A stretch of DNA of 64,000 nt from Bufo bufo (GCF_905171765.1 NC_053390.1:213640208-213704207); one strand, 5' to 3'. Counted from the first letter of the stretch, positions 46,752 to 58,231 are shown. The notes: generated from the letters alone by a model not told the origin. A program made the numbers and translations.

Positions 46752-47667
46752 TTTTTTTTTATTTTTTATTTTTTCATTTTTATATTTACAATTGGTCACT
46801 AGGACCATAGATGTCCCTAGGCTGACACGTGTCATTAATGTTAATATATAACGTTTATTAATTGTCCATAAAAAATAGTGATATCTAGAACTCTAAAGTT
46901 AAAATTATCAGCTATGCCTGACTTTAATGTATTATTAGTTACACTGTGCCTGATTATTAGGTACATCCACTAAAAGGCACTCTTCATTTGTATCTATTTG
47001 CCTCTTGTCTTTTTCTATTACAGCATCGTCTATACTCAGACAGTGCACACTGTTAATTCCACAGTGCGCTACTTGCTGACAGCGATTGCCTTAGTGAAAC
47101 TGCACTCCTTTTTCCCATCCATCTACCAGGCCTCTATTAAGTCAGACATAAGCTGGCTGTTATCGCTCGCTGCCCCCCGACATGTTTCGCCAAACACTTG
47201 GCGTCTTCAGGGGTATGGGCAGTGGATTGTGTGTTGGGGGCGGAGCCAGGCTTATAATACCTCCCTACGCGTGTGACGATGCTGTGGGCCAATGTGTATC
47301 TCTGTGAAGGCAATCGCTGTCAGCAAGTAGCGCACTGTGGAATTAACAGTGTGCACTGTCTGAGTATAGACGATGCTGTAATAGAAAAAGACAAGAGGCA
47401 AATAGATACAAATGAAGAGTGCCTTTTAGTGGATGTACCTAATAATCAGGCACAGTGTGACTAATAATACATTAAAGTCAGGCATAGCTGATAATTTTAA
47501 CTTTAGAGTTCTAGATATCACTATTTTTTATGGACAAGTAATAAACGTTATATATTAACATTAATGACACGTGTCAGCCTAGGGACATCTATGGTCCTAG
47601 TGACCAATTGTAAATAAAAATGAATAAAAGTCCCAACACGAGTCAGGGAGTTATATGTAAATTAAGC
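46752..47667. mobile_element. Palindromic element 3: about 320-340-bp arms, 214-nt spacer, 14-bp target duplication
   Basis: Arms about 46770-47092 and 47307-47629 are inverted copies with small indels. The spacer is 47093-47306. Flanking 14-mers taagacaggattgc (46738-46751) and taagataggattgc (47668-47681) differ at one base. A hammerhead motif with an intact core is in the spacer on the minus strand. An open frame at 46998-47276 spans arm and spacer and is not convincing as a gene. Confidence 0.8.
47173..47214 (-). ncRNA. Hammerhead-ribozyme-like motif in palindromic element 3
   Basis: Minus-strand order: stem I CCCC (47214-47211), core CTGAAGA (47210-47204, fits CUGANGA), stem II GCCAA/TTGGC, GAAAC (47188-47184), AT, GTC (47181-47179), stem I partner GGGG. 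One extra C lies between core and stem II. Confidence 0.6.
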
Positions 47668-47681
47668 TAAGATAGGATTGC

Positions 47682-48791
47682 AACACTTAACACACTCACT
47701 GTTGCATCGGTTAATAGACCAAGGTGATTATTGCTTGTCAGTGGGAAAACGTGAATTGTACTGGGGGTTCCCATTTGGATCATATGGGATAGTCAAGGGT
47801 AGTGTTGAGCGAATCGAGCTTTGGATCATTGATCCGAAGTCCATTCGGCCAAACACTTCAATTTTAATGCTGTCTTCGTACAGAATTCAAATGTGTTGGC
47901 TCCATGGAGCCAAACTTCATTTCACCTGAAGTCACGTAAGACTTAAGTGAATTAATTCGGTATTCATTTCTGCATCTTTAAAAATGTTTAAAATAAGAAA
48001 TCTGAAGTCAGGTTTGGTACCGAGGTACCAGCCAGAGCGGAGCTCCTCCTTAAAACAGTTGATCGTGGGGGTCTTGGGTGTAGGACACCCAAAGATTAGA
48101 TACTGATGACTATCCTGTAGATAGGTCATCAGTATTAAAATATCAGAAAACCCTTTCAACATAGGCCTTCAGTTCTGCTAAGTGTGGCAGCCTACCAGGC
48201 CCCGCTGGAGGCATAGTCTAATAGGCTGTCAGTAGAATATTGACAGGCAGTCATCATAGACGGTATTACAAATATAATGCAGTGTATTATATAAAGGGGT
48301 TATGCAGGGATTGATTTAAAAAAAATTCAATTAGACATAATATGGTATATCCCAATCTCTTTCTATCAAAGCTAGAACCAGCCCTGTACCTCACATGGAT
48401 CCAGAGATCTCCCCATTCATAGAGTCACTTCAGGCTGTACAGACTATTGCCCTCTGCCTCACGGTGTATTTGATAGAGAAACCTTTTCCGTTTAGACTAC
48501 CATGCAGCTAGGCAGCTCTTTTACTTTGTTCGCATCTCTGTTAGCGGATCTGGCAGGCTGTTCTTAACAAATCAGCCTGCTGAATCTCACAGGATCCATT
48601 GCAGCGTCCCACTTAGGACACGTGGGAACTGCAAAATCACTGTAAAACTGCATTATTGCATTGCATGTTATTTGCATTATATCACCTGTTGTATCCCTGT
48701 TAATGGGCTGGCTAGGTGTAATTTATACATCCCACCACTAGATGGGGATAGCACTACCCAGCTCTGGTCTTATCAGTCAGTCAGTCTGTTG
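47682..48791. other. Repeat debris, no gene
   Basis: Pieces of known frog-type repeats are visible: 'gggtagtgttgagcgaatcgagc' (47800), 'gatactgatgactatcctgtagataggtcatcagtat' (48095-48135, a hairpin), and a fragment related to the 14011 MITE (48524-48640). No coding region is supported. Confidence 0.5.
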
Positions 48792-49380
48792 TTAAAGGGA
48801 CTCTGTCACCAGTTTCTTACCCCCCCATTTATAAATATGGTTATGTTCATAGAGCTCTAGCGATTCCTAATGTGGTCTTATAACAGAAATCCGTAGGCTC
48901 ATTTTGTCTAAAAAACGTTATAACTAACCTGTCATTCATCTCACAAATGTGCCCAAGGGGATGATCATGTCTTCCAGATGCCGCCCGTACCCGCCGCCGT
49001 TTGTGCCCAGCTCCTCCTTTGCTGTCATCAGCGCCTCCTCAGAATCCTTTGCTACGCCTCCGGCTCTCCCTCACTCCCCCCTCCTTCTTCTCTAACATCC
49101 CGCGCGTGCGCACAGGCCTGTGCCTGATGCGCCCGTGCGGACTTCTCCGTTCGGCTTCATGGAGCGAAGTGCGCATGCGCCGGCACTTCGCTCAACCTCC
49201 CGATGACCTGAACACTGTCGCCAGCCTGTCAGAGCCCGCGAAGAGCTGTCAGGAGCAGCACGTCCGCCCACAGCTCATTTCAGAAACCCACCGGAGGATT
49301 CAATTCTATTGCTCTATTCCTACTTCAGTATTTCAAAGGTACTAACATCATTTTGATCACCAGTGAGTGGACTTATAGTA
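48792..49380. mobile_element. Left part of a T2 MITE followed by GC-rich sequence
   Basis: TTAAAGGGACTCTGTCACCA at 48792 is a T2 terminus, but no inverted partner is found downstream. The GC-rich part (49000-49260, with 'gtgcgcatgcgccggcacttcgc') may be MITE interior or a PLE 5' region. A 114-codon open frame at 49001-49345 has biased composition and no recognised domain. Confidence 0.5.
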
Positions 49381-49389
49381 GTAAAAATT

Positions 49390-49512
49390 TTAAAATCAAA
49401 TATATATATATATACACACACCACCAAGGGGGCAATATAGATAAGTGGGGTATATCATTATAAATTAGCATCATGGGCACAATCTCTGTGTATATATAGT
49501 AGCTTCTAAGGA
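49390..49512 (+). repeat. Single unit of the TA-rich array, left of PLE 2
   Basis: Contains 'ccaagggggcaatatagataagtgggg', 'tatatcattataaattagcatcatgggcacaatctctgtg' and TA runs. It is the same unit as the array at 53222-54525, so PLE 2 sits inside or between array units. Confidence 0.85.
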
Positions 49513-49544
49513 ACAAATATGAGCACATTTCCAACAAGTATGCG

Positions 49545-49964
49545 TTGGATTTAATGTTACTCAATATAGAATTTATGCACAGAGATTTGCTTTCTACAAC
49601 AAATAGCAAAATGGAGGAGGAGGCCACATTAAAGGCCATTTTGTCTACACAGGACTTTGATGATTACATCAAAAATTTTCAACCTCACCTGAACAAATTA
49701 AAAAATGAGATCCAGGAAACAAAAAGAGCCAAATGGCAACGGGACACATTAGATTACTCTACGGGACACGTATACAATTGGACAGACGGAAATCGATTTA
49801 ATCAAATACAAGGATCCAAAAGACCGAAGAAGAAGGATGACCCTAACATCACTGCTACTTTTTTAGGACTTCCTACAACCACAGCAAGAAAGCCACAAGA
49901 AGGGGCGGTCGGAACAGACACCGATACCGTAAAAACAAGGAGTCAGAAAAAGACCAAAGCCTGA
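49545..49964 (+). pseudogene. PLE 2 N-terminal segment
   Basis: Encodes MHRDLLSTTNSKMEEEATLK and a lysine-rich linker. The frame stops at 49964. The overlapping frame (reading RNRHRYRKNKESEKDQSLTE just before 49976) leads directly into the next segment, so a single -1/+2 shift in 49800-49960 separates the two parts of what is one ORF in intact PLEs. Confidence 0.75.
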
Positions 49965-49975
49965 CTGAACAGACT

Positions 49976-50920
49976 GTGGTAAATATATCTTCACATATTC
50001 TGACACCTGTACAACTACAATTATTAGAGAAGGGTCTAAGTTTTTGTCCCTCTAGTACCATTAACTGGTTTGAGTTGGAGGCTGATTTACTATATTTTTT
50101 CCGACTGATTAAACTTAAAATTCACTTTCAGGATACTCATGGTACTGCTGTTAAATCTATGCATGAATTATGTTTATCTGATTGGGGGTTAAAACTCAAA
50201 AAGGATTTTTCCCCCCAAATATCCTCTAAAGCCTTTGATGTATTTTCGGATGCAGTACTGCGAGACATACAGGAGCTAAAACAATCAGGGCTCTGTGACC
50301 GCATTCAGCATCCGAATATGACCAGACAGGAATTGCAAGCATTAAATCAGTTGATCCATGACCACTCCCTCACCATCAAATCTGCTGACAAGGGTGGTGC
50401 GGTAGTGGTCATGGACACTTCTATGTACATGGCAGAAGCAGCCCGCCAATTGTCTGACCCTGCAGTATATGTCAAACTCCAAAGAGACCCCAAATTTGAT
50501 ATTCAACGGGAATTGAAATTGCTGTTACATACATACACACAAACAGGCCTGATTGACGAACAGCTGAACGAATTTTTGCTTATAGATTTTCCAGTTACTC
50601 CTTTATTTTATTTGTTACCTAAGATCCATAAAAGTTTACAGTGCCCACCCGGCAGACCTATTGTTTCTGGCCGTGGTTCTCTCTTAAGCAACGCATCTAT
50701 TTTTCTAGATAAAATTCTTCAGGAATATGTAATTACATCTAAATCTTACATTAAAGATACTACGGATTTTCTTAGTAGGTTAGCAGACGTGACGATGCCG
50801 GAGGACGCCATATTGGCCTCCTTCGACATCGTCAGTCTGTATACCTCTATACAGCATAACATCGGTTTAGCAGTGGTAGAATCGGCCCTAGCACATTCTA
50901 ACTATTCTACTGAGGCTTAA
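49976..50920 (+). pseudogene. PLE 2 reverse transcriptase, N-terminal half
   Basis: PLE RT resembles telomerase-type RTs. Visible landmarks: LTPVQLQLLEKGLSFCPSS near the start, the fingers motif SADKGGAVVVMD (about residue 139-150), PLFYLLPKIHKS and GRPIVSGRGS, then palm motif A in ILASFDIVSLYTSI with the first catalytic aspartate. It is full length up to a stop TAA at 50918-50920, where one base appears to be lost. The following frame starts LKLFFLGLLRLILYNNYFLF. Confidence 0.93.
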
Positions 50921-50936
50921 ACTTTTTTTTCTTGGA

Positions 50937-52229
50937 TTGTTACGGCTGATCCTGTATAATAATTATTTCCTTTTTGGTGATGATTATTATATGCAGGTCA
51001 GGGGGACGGCCATGGGGACGAATGTGGCCCCCACGTACGCCAACATGGTCGTCTCTCATTTGGAGGAACAGTACGTCTATGTGTCCCACCACTTCAGCCA
51101 TGTGCTGAGGTGGTGGAGATACATAGATGATATTTTTGTCATCTGGACGGGCACAGCTGCCGAATTACACATGTTTCATACATACTTGAACAGTTTGGTT
51201 CCGGATATACAGTTCACTTTGGAAAGTTCCACTAGTGAGCTGCATTTTCTGGATGTTAATATCAAACGTATTGGGACATTGCTAAAAACTGAGGTCTATA
51301 CGAAGCCTACTGACCGCAACACCGTCCTGAGGTATGACAGTGCTCATCCTCGGACGATGGTGCGGTCACTACCGTATAGCCAATTTACTAGAGTCAAGAG
51401 GATAGTAAGTGATACTAATACGCTTGACAGCACTTTAGACAAAATGACACAATCATTCAGACAGAGACATTATCCAGTATCAGTCCTACAACAACAATTA
51501 AGCCGCATCAACCAGAGAGAAAGAAGGGATCTTTTTCATGGTACAAAGAGAGACCAATCTCAAAAAATACCCTTCGTTTCCACCTTTTGTGAAGCCAGTA
51601 CACATGTAGGTAAAATTATCAATAAACACTGGCCAATTTTAGGCACCGAACACAAAAATATCCCTCAACTTTGTAATAGACCTATAATGACATACAAGAG
51701 GGCTAGCAATCTTAAGGATAAACTAGTCAAAAATGACATAGGCTCGCAAAAAGGTGCACATCAGTCATTTTTAGCTCCCAAAAAGTGTGGCAGTTATCCG
51801 TGCCTTCACTGTGTAAATTGCAATTACATGGTGAAGGGACGTGATTTCATTCATCCGAACACTGGAGTTTCATATCCACTTAAATTTTATTTAACTTGTG
51901 ATTCTTGTTACGTTATATATGTTTTATGGTGTCCCTGCAAGCTTTTATATGTAGGTGAAACCACATGTGACTTCAAATCCCGCTTTAATCAGCATCACTT
52001 TTCGATACGAAAAAAGCGAAAAGATTTGCCAGTCTCCCATCACTTTGCGAATATGGGACATGGGGAAAGTGATCTAAAGTTCATGATCCTAGACCATGTC
52101 CCATTGCCACGCACAGGAGGTAACCGCATTAAAATGCTTAAAAAGCGTGAATCCGAGTGGATCTTTAAATTACAATCTATTAAGCCGTACGGCTTAAATG
52201 TAGAGTACAAACCTTGGTTATTCATATGA
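50937..52229 (+). pseudogene. PLE 2 RT C-terminal half and GIY-YIG endonuclease
   Basis: Continues with motif B (RGTAMGTNVAPTYANM), the catalytic YIDDIFVIW, and LHFLDVNIKR with EVYTKPTDRN. Next is the PLE linker MTYKRASNLKDKLVKND, the cysteine pairs KCGSYPCLHCVNC, and the GIY-YIG nuclease: VIYVLWCPCKLLYVGETTCD, the conserved arginine in FKSRFNQHH, and a glutamate in ESEWIF. All catalytic residues are present, so only the upstream frame changes disable the protein. It has no neighbours of its own besides its host array. Confidence 0.95.
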
Positions 52230-53221
52230 TGACACGTTCTTGTATCCTTGTCGATCCCAGTAATGAGAAATTTGTTATGTTTTTAACTAAAATATATTTG
52301 GATAATATATTTTTTTATTATTCACATTTTTCACTTTTTTTATTCCACATATAGGACCTATGGATGGAAGGGTTCAGCTCAGCAGGAGGACAGATGTTCT
52401 GGATATGCGCGGTTCATCCCGGACTACATTGCATTTTCTTTTGTAATCACATGAATGCGTCTTTTGCATGCGTTTTTTTCTTTTGTTATGGTCAATTCTG
52501 GAAGTCTTTTGCCCGGTAAGGGTTAATGTAGGGAATGTTAGGGCATCAGCAGATGCTGTCCCCTCCTCCCTCATTTACATAATCCGAGTGATAGTGCATC
52601 ACCCGATTCTGTACCCTGGAAAAGCCTCCTGAATGACATTTGACCTTAGAAGCTACTCTGTATTGATATCGAAACACCTTGTTTATGGTGCCGGTGACGC
52701 GGCGATCATGTGACACACCATTGTGAACACGTGACCGCCTTTTCAATGACGTCACGGACATGCGCAAATCCAGTTCCGGGACGCCGTATCCACGAGACAC
52801 AGCATGGAATCCTGTGTCCACCTGTAACCTGAGCTTGCCCGATTCCATACCAGGCCCTTCTACAACGTCACACTTACAGGTGACAACTATTTAATTCTGA
52901 TCATCACTTTAGTGTTATAAGTTTATATTTTATGCACTGATGGTTTCCTATATTTGAACTACATGTATTCATGCATTTGACTGCATTGTCTCTCTTATAT
53001 GATGTTCGGATGTATGTACTCAAAATGTATTGTATTTTATTTTCACAATTTTGTTTAAGTACCACTTATGTATGTAAATTGAGATGACCACATAAAAACC
53101 CACAATTGTAATGTATGCATTGCTTGAAAATGGTCCCAGTAAGCGGACCGAAACGTCGCTACCTGGGTGAATAAACGATCCCACCACTTTTCACCAGACG
53201 GATGTGCTGCGGTGTACTTAT
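52230..53221 (+). other. PLE 2 3' region with hammerhead-like hairpin
   Basis: Non-coding tail. At 53131-53158 GGTCC/GGACC forms a stem followed by GAAACGTC, as in hammerhead stem II and the cleavage side. The CTGANGA core is replaced by 'cttgaaaat', so it is degenerate. 'gaataaacgatcccaccact' follows before the TA array. Confidence 0.6.
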
Positions 53222-53223
53222 TT

Positions 53224-53262
<39 letters not shown>

Positions 53263-53360
53263 TACTACCCAGGGGGCAATATAGATAAGTGGGTGTGTAG
53301 TGTGCATATATATAAATATATCTGAATATCATTATAAATTAGCATCATGGGCACAATCTC

Positions 53361-53402
<42 letters not shown>

Positions 53403-53511
53403 TATATACAAACCACCCAGGCAGCACTATACATAAGGGGCTGTGTAGTGTGTATATATATATATATATATCTGTATATCATTATAAATTAGCATCATGG
53501 GCACAATCTCA

Positions 53512-53578
<67 letters not shown>

Positions 53579-53676
53579 TACTACCCAGGGGGCAATATAG
53601 ATAAGTGGGTGTGTAGTGTGCATATATATAAATATATCTGAATATCATTATAAATTAGCATCATGGGCACAATCTC

Positions 53677-53728
<52 letters not shown>

Positions 53729-53837
53729 AACCACCCAGGCAGCACTATACATAAGGGGCTGTGTAGTGTGTATATGTATATATATATATATATATGTCTG
53801 TATACCATTATAAATTACATCATGGGCACAATCTCTG

Positions 53838-53869
<32 letters not shown>

Positions 53870-53969
53870 CTACCCAGGGGGCAATATAGATAAGTGGGTG
53901 TGTAGTGTGCATATATATAAATATATCTGAATATCATTATAAATTAGCATCATGGGCACAATCTCTGTA

Positions 53970-54015
<46 letters not shown>

Positions 54016-54219
54016 AACCACCCAGGCAGCACTATACATAAGGGGCTGTGTAGTGTGTATATGTATATTATTATAAACTGCATCATGGGCACAATCTCTG
54101 TATATATATAGCTATATATATATATATATACACAAACCACCCAGGCAGCACTATACATAAGGGGCTGTGTAGTGTGTATATATATATATATCATTATAAA
54201 TTGCATCATGGGCACAATC

Positions 54220-54293
<74 letters not shown>

Positions 54294-54525
54294 AACCACC
54301 CAGGCGGCACTATACATAAGGGGCAGTGTGGTGTGTATATATATATTAGCATGGCCACAATATCAGTATACACATCTATATATATACATAATATCCAGGG
54401 GACACTATAAATAAAGTGGTGTGTAGTATATATATAAATAAATATATATATACACACACAATCTAAGGGGGCACTATAGATAAGGGTGTGTGTAGTTGAT
54501 ATATATATATATATACACACACGTT
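53222..54525 (+). repeat. TA-rich tandem array with two alternating unit types
   Basis: About ten units of roughly 75-170 bp separated by TA runs of variable length. Type A has 'ctacccagggggcaatatagataagtgggtgtgtag'; type B has 'accacccaggcagcactatacataaggggctgtgtag'. Both continue to 'atcattataaattagcatcatgggcacaatctc'. The first five units run A-B-A-B-A, then several B and two diverged C units (about 54387 and 54461). The many YIYIY-type ORFs are artefacts of the TA runs. Confidence 0.9.
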
Positions 54526-54576
54526 TTATCTATTTTTTTAAAAAACTTTAGTACATATAAATTTACCACTGTGTGC

Positions 54577-54757
54577 ACATGCATCCCCACCTAGTGGCAC
54601 AAGTCACATTCACTCTCGGTTCAGCCAGACATGCATCCCCGGCTAGTGGCAAAAGACACATGCACTCTTGGTTCACCCGGACATGCATCCCCGGTTAGTG
54701 GCGAAACTAACATGCACTCTCGGTTCATGTGGACATGCATCTGTGTCAACCGCTGTA
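54577..54757 (+). repeat. Three and a half 52-bp tandem repeats upstream of the ballast-domain gene
   Basis: Units at 54577-54628, 54629-54680 and 54681-54732, each beginning ACATGCATCCCC and containing TAGTGGC and CACTCT(C/T)GGTTCA, then a partial fourth. Just outside lies TTAA (54538-54541), right where the satellite array ends. Position and form would suit subterminal transposase-binding repeats; that is inference. Confidence 0.8.
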
Positions 54758-54898
54758 CACATACTAACATATAGCACACATAAATAAGTTTTCACTACTA
54801 TTGACTACCGGTACTTTCCTAATATATAAAAACAGTCATTTATTATATAAATTTTACTATCTTATATTATACTTTTTTTTTTATTTTTTATTTCTCAA

Positions 54899-54991
54899 AT
54901 GAGAAAAAAATACAGTTTATCAGGGATTGATATAGCAACCATGTCAGACTTTGAAGGGATGGAAGCAGCCACCCCAGCCCAGCATGATTCT
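54899..54991 (+). CDS. Stand-alone P2X7 ballast-domain protein, exon 1 (start)
   Basis: ATG at 54899 opens 31 codons (MRKKYSLSGIDIATMSDFEG, then MEAATPAQHDS) ending in phase 0 at a consensus donor gtaagt. A second in-frame ATG at 54941 has the better context (accATGt) and could be the true start. The assignment as first coding exon rests on frame continuity with exon 2 and the strong donor; transcript support is absent. Confidence 0.6.
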
Positions 54992-55712
54992 GTAAGTCCT
55001 TCAAATATATGTTTAATTATTCCAGCATAACGTTTCTTGTTTCATCTGTAATTTTGTAGTTCATTTTTAGATTTCCCCCATTCAAAAATATATCGTCCGA
55101 CAAAGCGTATGACTAAAGTATAAATCTAGAACATCAAGTTGTCAAGGCATACTCCAGGGTCCCATTGCCAATTCTAGTCCCACTTCTCCTGCACAGGAGC
55201 GAGTACCGTAGGTCAAAGTAAATCAAGATGGGCTATGATTAGTTATAGCCACTCAAGGCCCTTGGAGATGATAGTTCCTCGCGTAGCCTGTCCTCAATGG
55301 AATTCATATGTTGAACTTCAAATTCTAAGTTTGTTTTACATTTAATTCTAATGAATTATGATATCATGTAACCCTTACAGTTATGATCAGTGTTGTATAA
55401 CTCTAGAAATATTATGCCAGTGTTATAAAATATTTTCCAGAACTATAAGGGTTACATAGCATTATAAATAACCAAAATAAAATCTGAGGCCAGTCATTGA
55501 TTTCAGGCTCATCTGTGATCTCCATTTTATACATGCATGCTGTTGGAACGCTCATCTGCTAATGGCCGATCAGGCCTCGTGTCTAAACTAAATGTTGTCA
55601 GATCTGTCTTCTTCTGCCCTTGACCTGGTTGCAAGCTGCACTGCAGATGTTCATGGCACATGTTCAAATATAAAGTCTCCTTGCTTCCCCCGTACTGGAC
55701 CAACTAGAAGAA

Positions 55713-56157
55713 GTAAAGAGGACCTTTCAACAGAAAAAAAGTATCTAAACTGACTATACAGACGTGTAGAGCGGCGCCTAGGGATCCCCCTGCACTTACT
55801 GTTATACCCGGGCGCCGCTCCATTCTCCGGTTATAGCCTCCGGTATGTTCCTAGTTAGGCTCCACCCAGGGGAACCTGCCGCGGTCTCCTTCGCTGTAGC
55901 GCTTGCCAATCGCAGCGCTCAGCTCATAGCCAGGCTATGAGCTGAGCGCTGTGATTGGCCAGCGCTACAGCATAGGAGAAAGAGACGCCGGTAGGTTCCC
56001 CTGGGTGGAGCCTAACTATGAAGATACCGGAGGCTATAACTGGAGAATGGAGCGGCGCCCGGGGATAACAGTAAGTGCTGGGGGATCCCTGGGCCCCGCT
56101 CTACACGTCTGTATAGTTAGTTTAGATGTTTTATTATGGTGAAAGGTCCTCTTTACT
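55713..56157. mobile_element. T2-type MITE in intron 1 of the ballast-domain gene
   Basis: Inverted ends AAAGAGGACCTTTCAACAG and GGTGAAAGGTCCTCTTTAC with long internal pairing ('ctatacagacgtgtagagcggcgc...'). The TTAA flanks have mutated to GTAA/TTAC. Confidence 0.8.
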
Positions 56158-56274
56158 TTATGGGTGGGAGGGGCAAGTTGTTATAATCCCCGCAAAATAA
56201 TATTTTTTTTTTGTTAAATATATTTCAAAAATACTAAAAAATGTAACCTCTTAATAATTTTATTTATATTACAG

Positions 56275-56406
56275 GTTTGTTCAAACATTAATTTATCGGA
56301 TGGAGATTTCGAATTAATTATTAGCACTGACAATTCTTCTATTCAATTAGAAAGTAATTATGAAATTTTGGCTTGCTACATCCACGATCACAGTTTAGAC
56401 TTAGAG
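56275..56406 (+). CDS. Ballast-domain protein, exon 2
   Basis: 44 codons in phase 0 between acceptor 'atattacag' and donor 'gtaagc'. Encodes VCSNINLSDGDFELIISTDN, acidic and serine/asparagine-rich, with no recognised domain. Intron 1 (1.28 kb) contains a T2-type MITE (55713-56157). Confidence 0.75.
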
Positions 56407-56580
56407 GTAAGCTACTTTCTAGTTTTATGTCATCATTCTAATGACCAAATCATGGTCTTAATTTTTTTATTTTTGACTTGTAATATATATTATTATTACA
56501 GGAAAATCTTTGAAGCTATATGGATCAGTATTATTGTGTGTATTGTCTACACTTATTTCTAACGGAAAATAATTTCATAG

Positions 56581-56694
56581 GAGCTTTTTCGAAATACGGA
56601 AACTCAAGATAATAGTGCAATTGATTTACCGTTGGATGTTCAACCTGAAGAAAATCCTATTTATGCTGAGAACACTACTGAATCAGATAATGAG
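56581..56694 (+). CDS. Ballast-domain protein, exon 3
   Basis: 38 codons in phase 0, acceptor 'tttcatag', donor 'gtatta'. Encodes ELFRNTETQDNSAIDLPLDV, then an acidic stretch (PEENPIYAENTTESDNE). Probably a disordered linker. Confidence 0.75.
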
Positions 56695-56783
56695 GTATTA
56701 ATGATTAAAATAAATTTGTAATATGTGTCCTATCCAATTATGTATACTTAATTTTCTAAATTTGTTTTCACTTTTTATTTTAG

Positions 56784-57148
56784 ATGGCAATCTTATTAGA
56801 AGAGCTGAGGCTGAAATATGCATCGGATGCATCCGAGATAGGATGTTTTCCAACAAATCCATTATTGAGCACTAATTCACAGTACAGAGTTTTTTTGTCA
56901 GAGCATACTGAAGACAGAACACAACTGTTAAATTGGTGTACCTGCACTAATTGTATATTGATGCCAACAACCTTAGAGTCTATTTGCTGCAAAGAAATAT
57001 CCAATGCAAAAAACTACATAGGCGATTTTATTTGTATAATTGAACATGAGTTTTTCAACATTTTCTGTGAGCGTGAAGAGACTGTCGATATTATTCTAAG
57101 GACAATTGGACAAATTCAAAATACACCTCCGCAAAAGCATGTGAACAG
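56784..57148 (+). CDS. Ballast-domain protein, exon 4 (cysteine-rich zinc region)
   Basis: 121 codons plus 2 nt, acceptor 'tattttag', donor 'gtgact'. With exons 1-3 and 5 it makes a 297-residue protein. Residues about 163-183 read NWCTCTNCILMPTTLESICC, followed by C197, H201 and C208. This matches the zinc-coordinating cysteine cluster of the intracellular ballast domain of the P2X7 receptor, where 'C..NC..MPT..ES.CC' is typical of stand-alone relatives. There are no transmembrane segments or ATP-binding ectodomain, so it is not a channel. The cellular role of such stand-alone domains is unknown; GDP and zinc binding are known for the P2X7 version. The gene lies 3.3 kb from, and convergent with, a Kolobok transposase. 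Confidence 0.85.
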
Positions 57149-58231
57149 GTGACTATAGATTGTAATTTTTTTATTGCTCAGGGCTTGGTTACGTTGCAGT
57201 TAGTATGAATTGCCGAACAATAAATTTTTTATTTATTTTGATGTTCAAAAAGTTCAGTCACCCTCCAGTTTTCAAGACGGACACAAACATTTTTCTGTCA
57301 GTGGTTTTGAGTCCGTATGACAAAAATCAGCCTAACTGATCCATCCAGGAACAAAATGTAAGTCTATGGGGATAGATCAGTTTTCTATTACAAAAACAGG
57401 AAAAATATAAAACTGATCCTTCCCCCATTGAATTTCAACTGTGTTCAAGCGGCTAAGTTATAGATAAATCCAATGGATCAGTTTGTGCTGGTCCATGAGG
57501 GATCTGCACCAAACGCAAGTATGATAGTAGCCTTAGGCATGGTACAGACCTGAGCGTTTTGTAGCGCGTTCCTACGTGCATTAAAAAGATAAACAGGCAA
57601 AAACCCATGTTTACCTATGAACATGGTTCTCATCTGAGCTTTTTAAAGTGGGTAGAAACGCGCTGTCGATCGCACTACGCAGAAATAAGTACAAGCGGTT
57701 CCTTGATGCGTATTGTCGTGCGTATTGCAATTGTTTTGATAATGTTGAATCAAATGAACGCGCCTCTGACACGACTTTTAGTCAATTGGCAACGCGCATT
57801 TCAAATACTCTCAAGTGTGAACTTAGCATCACAGTTACGTAATTGTGTATCTATACACTATATAATGAATTTACATAAAGATTGCCCAGTGGCAACAGAT
57901 CCTTAGCCATTGAAATGTGTCTGTTGTTCTAATGGATAAGATTAGGCCTGCGTGATACAAATTAAAGGATACCTACTGTAGAAATGTTTTCTTAGTTAAA
58001 AATCTAATTAAATTGAAAGAACCAAGAGGTTAATTGACCTGTTTTATATGGTTACAAAAGTGGCATTTCTAAAACTGTTATATAATAGAACAAGAAATAT
58101 GTAACTCTGGTTTGGAAACAAAAATTCTGAAAGGACTATGATTGATTTTCATCTTATGGAATCTTTATTGTAATAAAATAATTTTAAATTATATAAAACA
58201 AATAATTTTTTTTTTTCAATTTTACTTCTAG
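57149..58231. other. Intron 4 of the ballast-domain gene with MITE fragments
   Basis: 57240-57535 resembles the right half of the MITE at 10390-10880 ('gatctgcaccaaacgcaag...agtagcctta'). 57535-57770 resembles one side of the MITE at 60167-60489 ('cagacctgagcgttttgtagcgcgtt'). The rest is AT-rich. Confidence 0.6.

Larger units (their letters stand above)
49513..53221 (+). mobile_element. Penelope-like element 2, nearly intact
   Basis: Carries a PLE coding region (49545-52229) broken only by two frame changes. A 1-kb tail ends in a GAAACGTC hairpin and 'gaataaacgatcccacca'. Array units on both sides suggest insertion into a TA-rich tandem repeat; GIY-YIG PLEs are known to favour AT-rich targets. 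Exact ends cannot be fixed. Confidence 0.88.

Noticed and set aside
49001..49345. 114-codon ORF in a GC-rich stretch
   Set aside because: Proline/serine/arginine-biased, adjoining a T2 MITE terminus; no domain and no sign of splicing or conservation.
52546..52848. 100-codon minus-strand ORF in the PLE 2 tail
   Set aside because: No domain recognised and it lies antisense within the non-coding 3' region of the element.
53300..54520. ORFs made of YIYIYI repeats
   Set aside because: Translations of TA microsatellite; no coding meaning.
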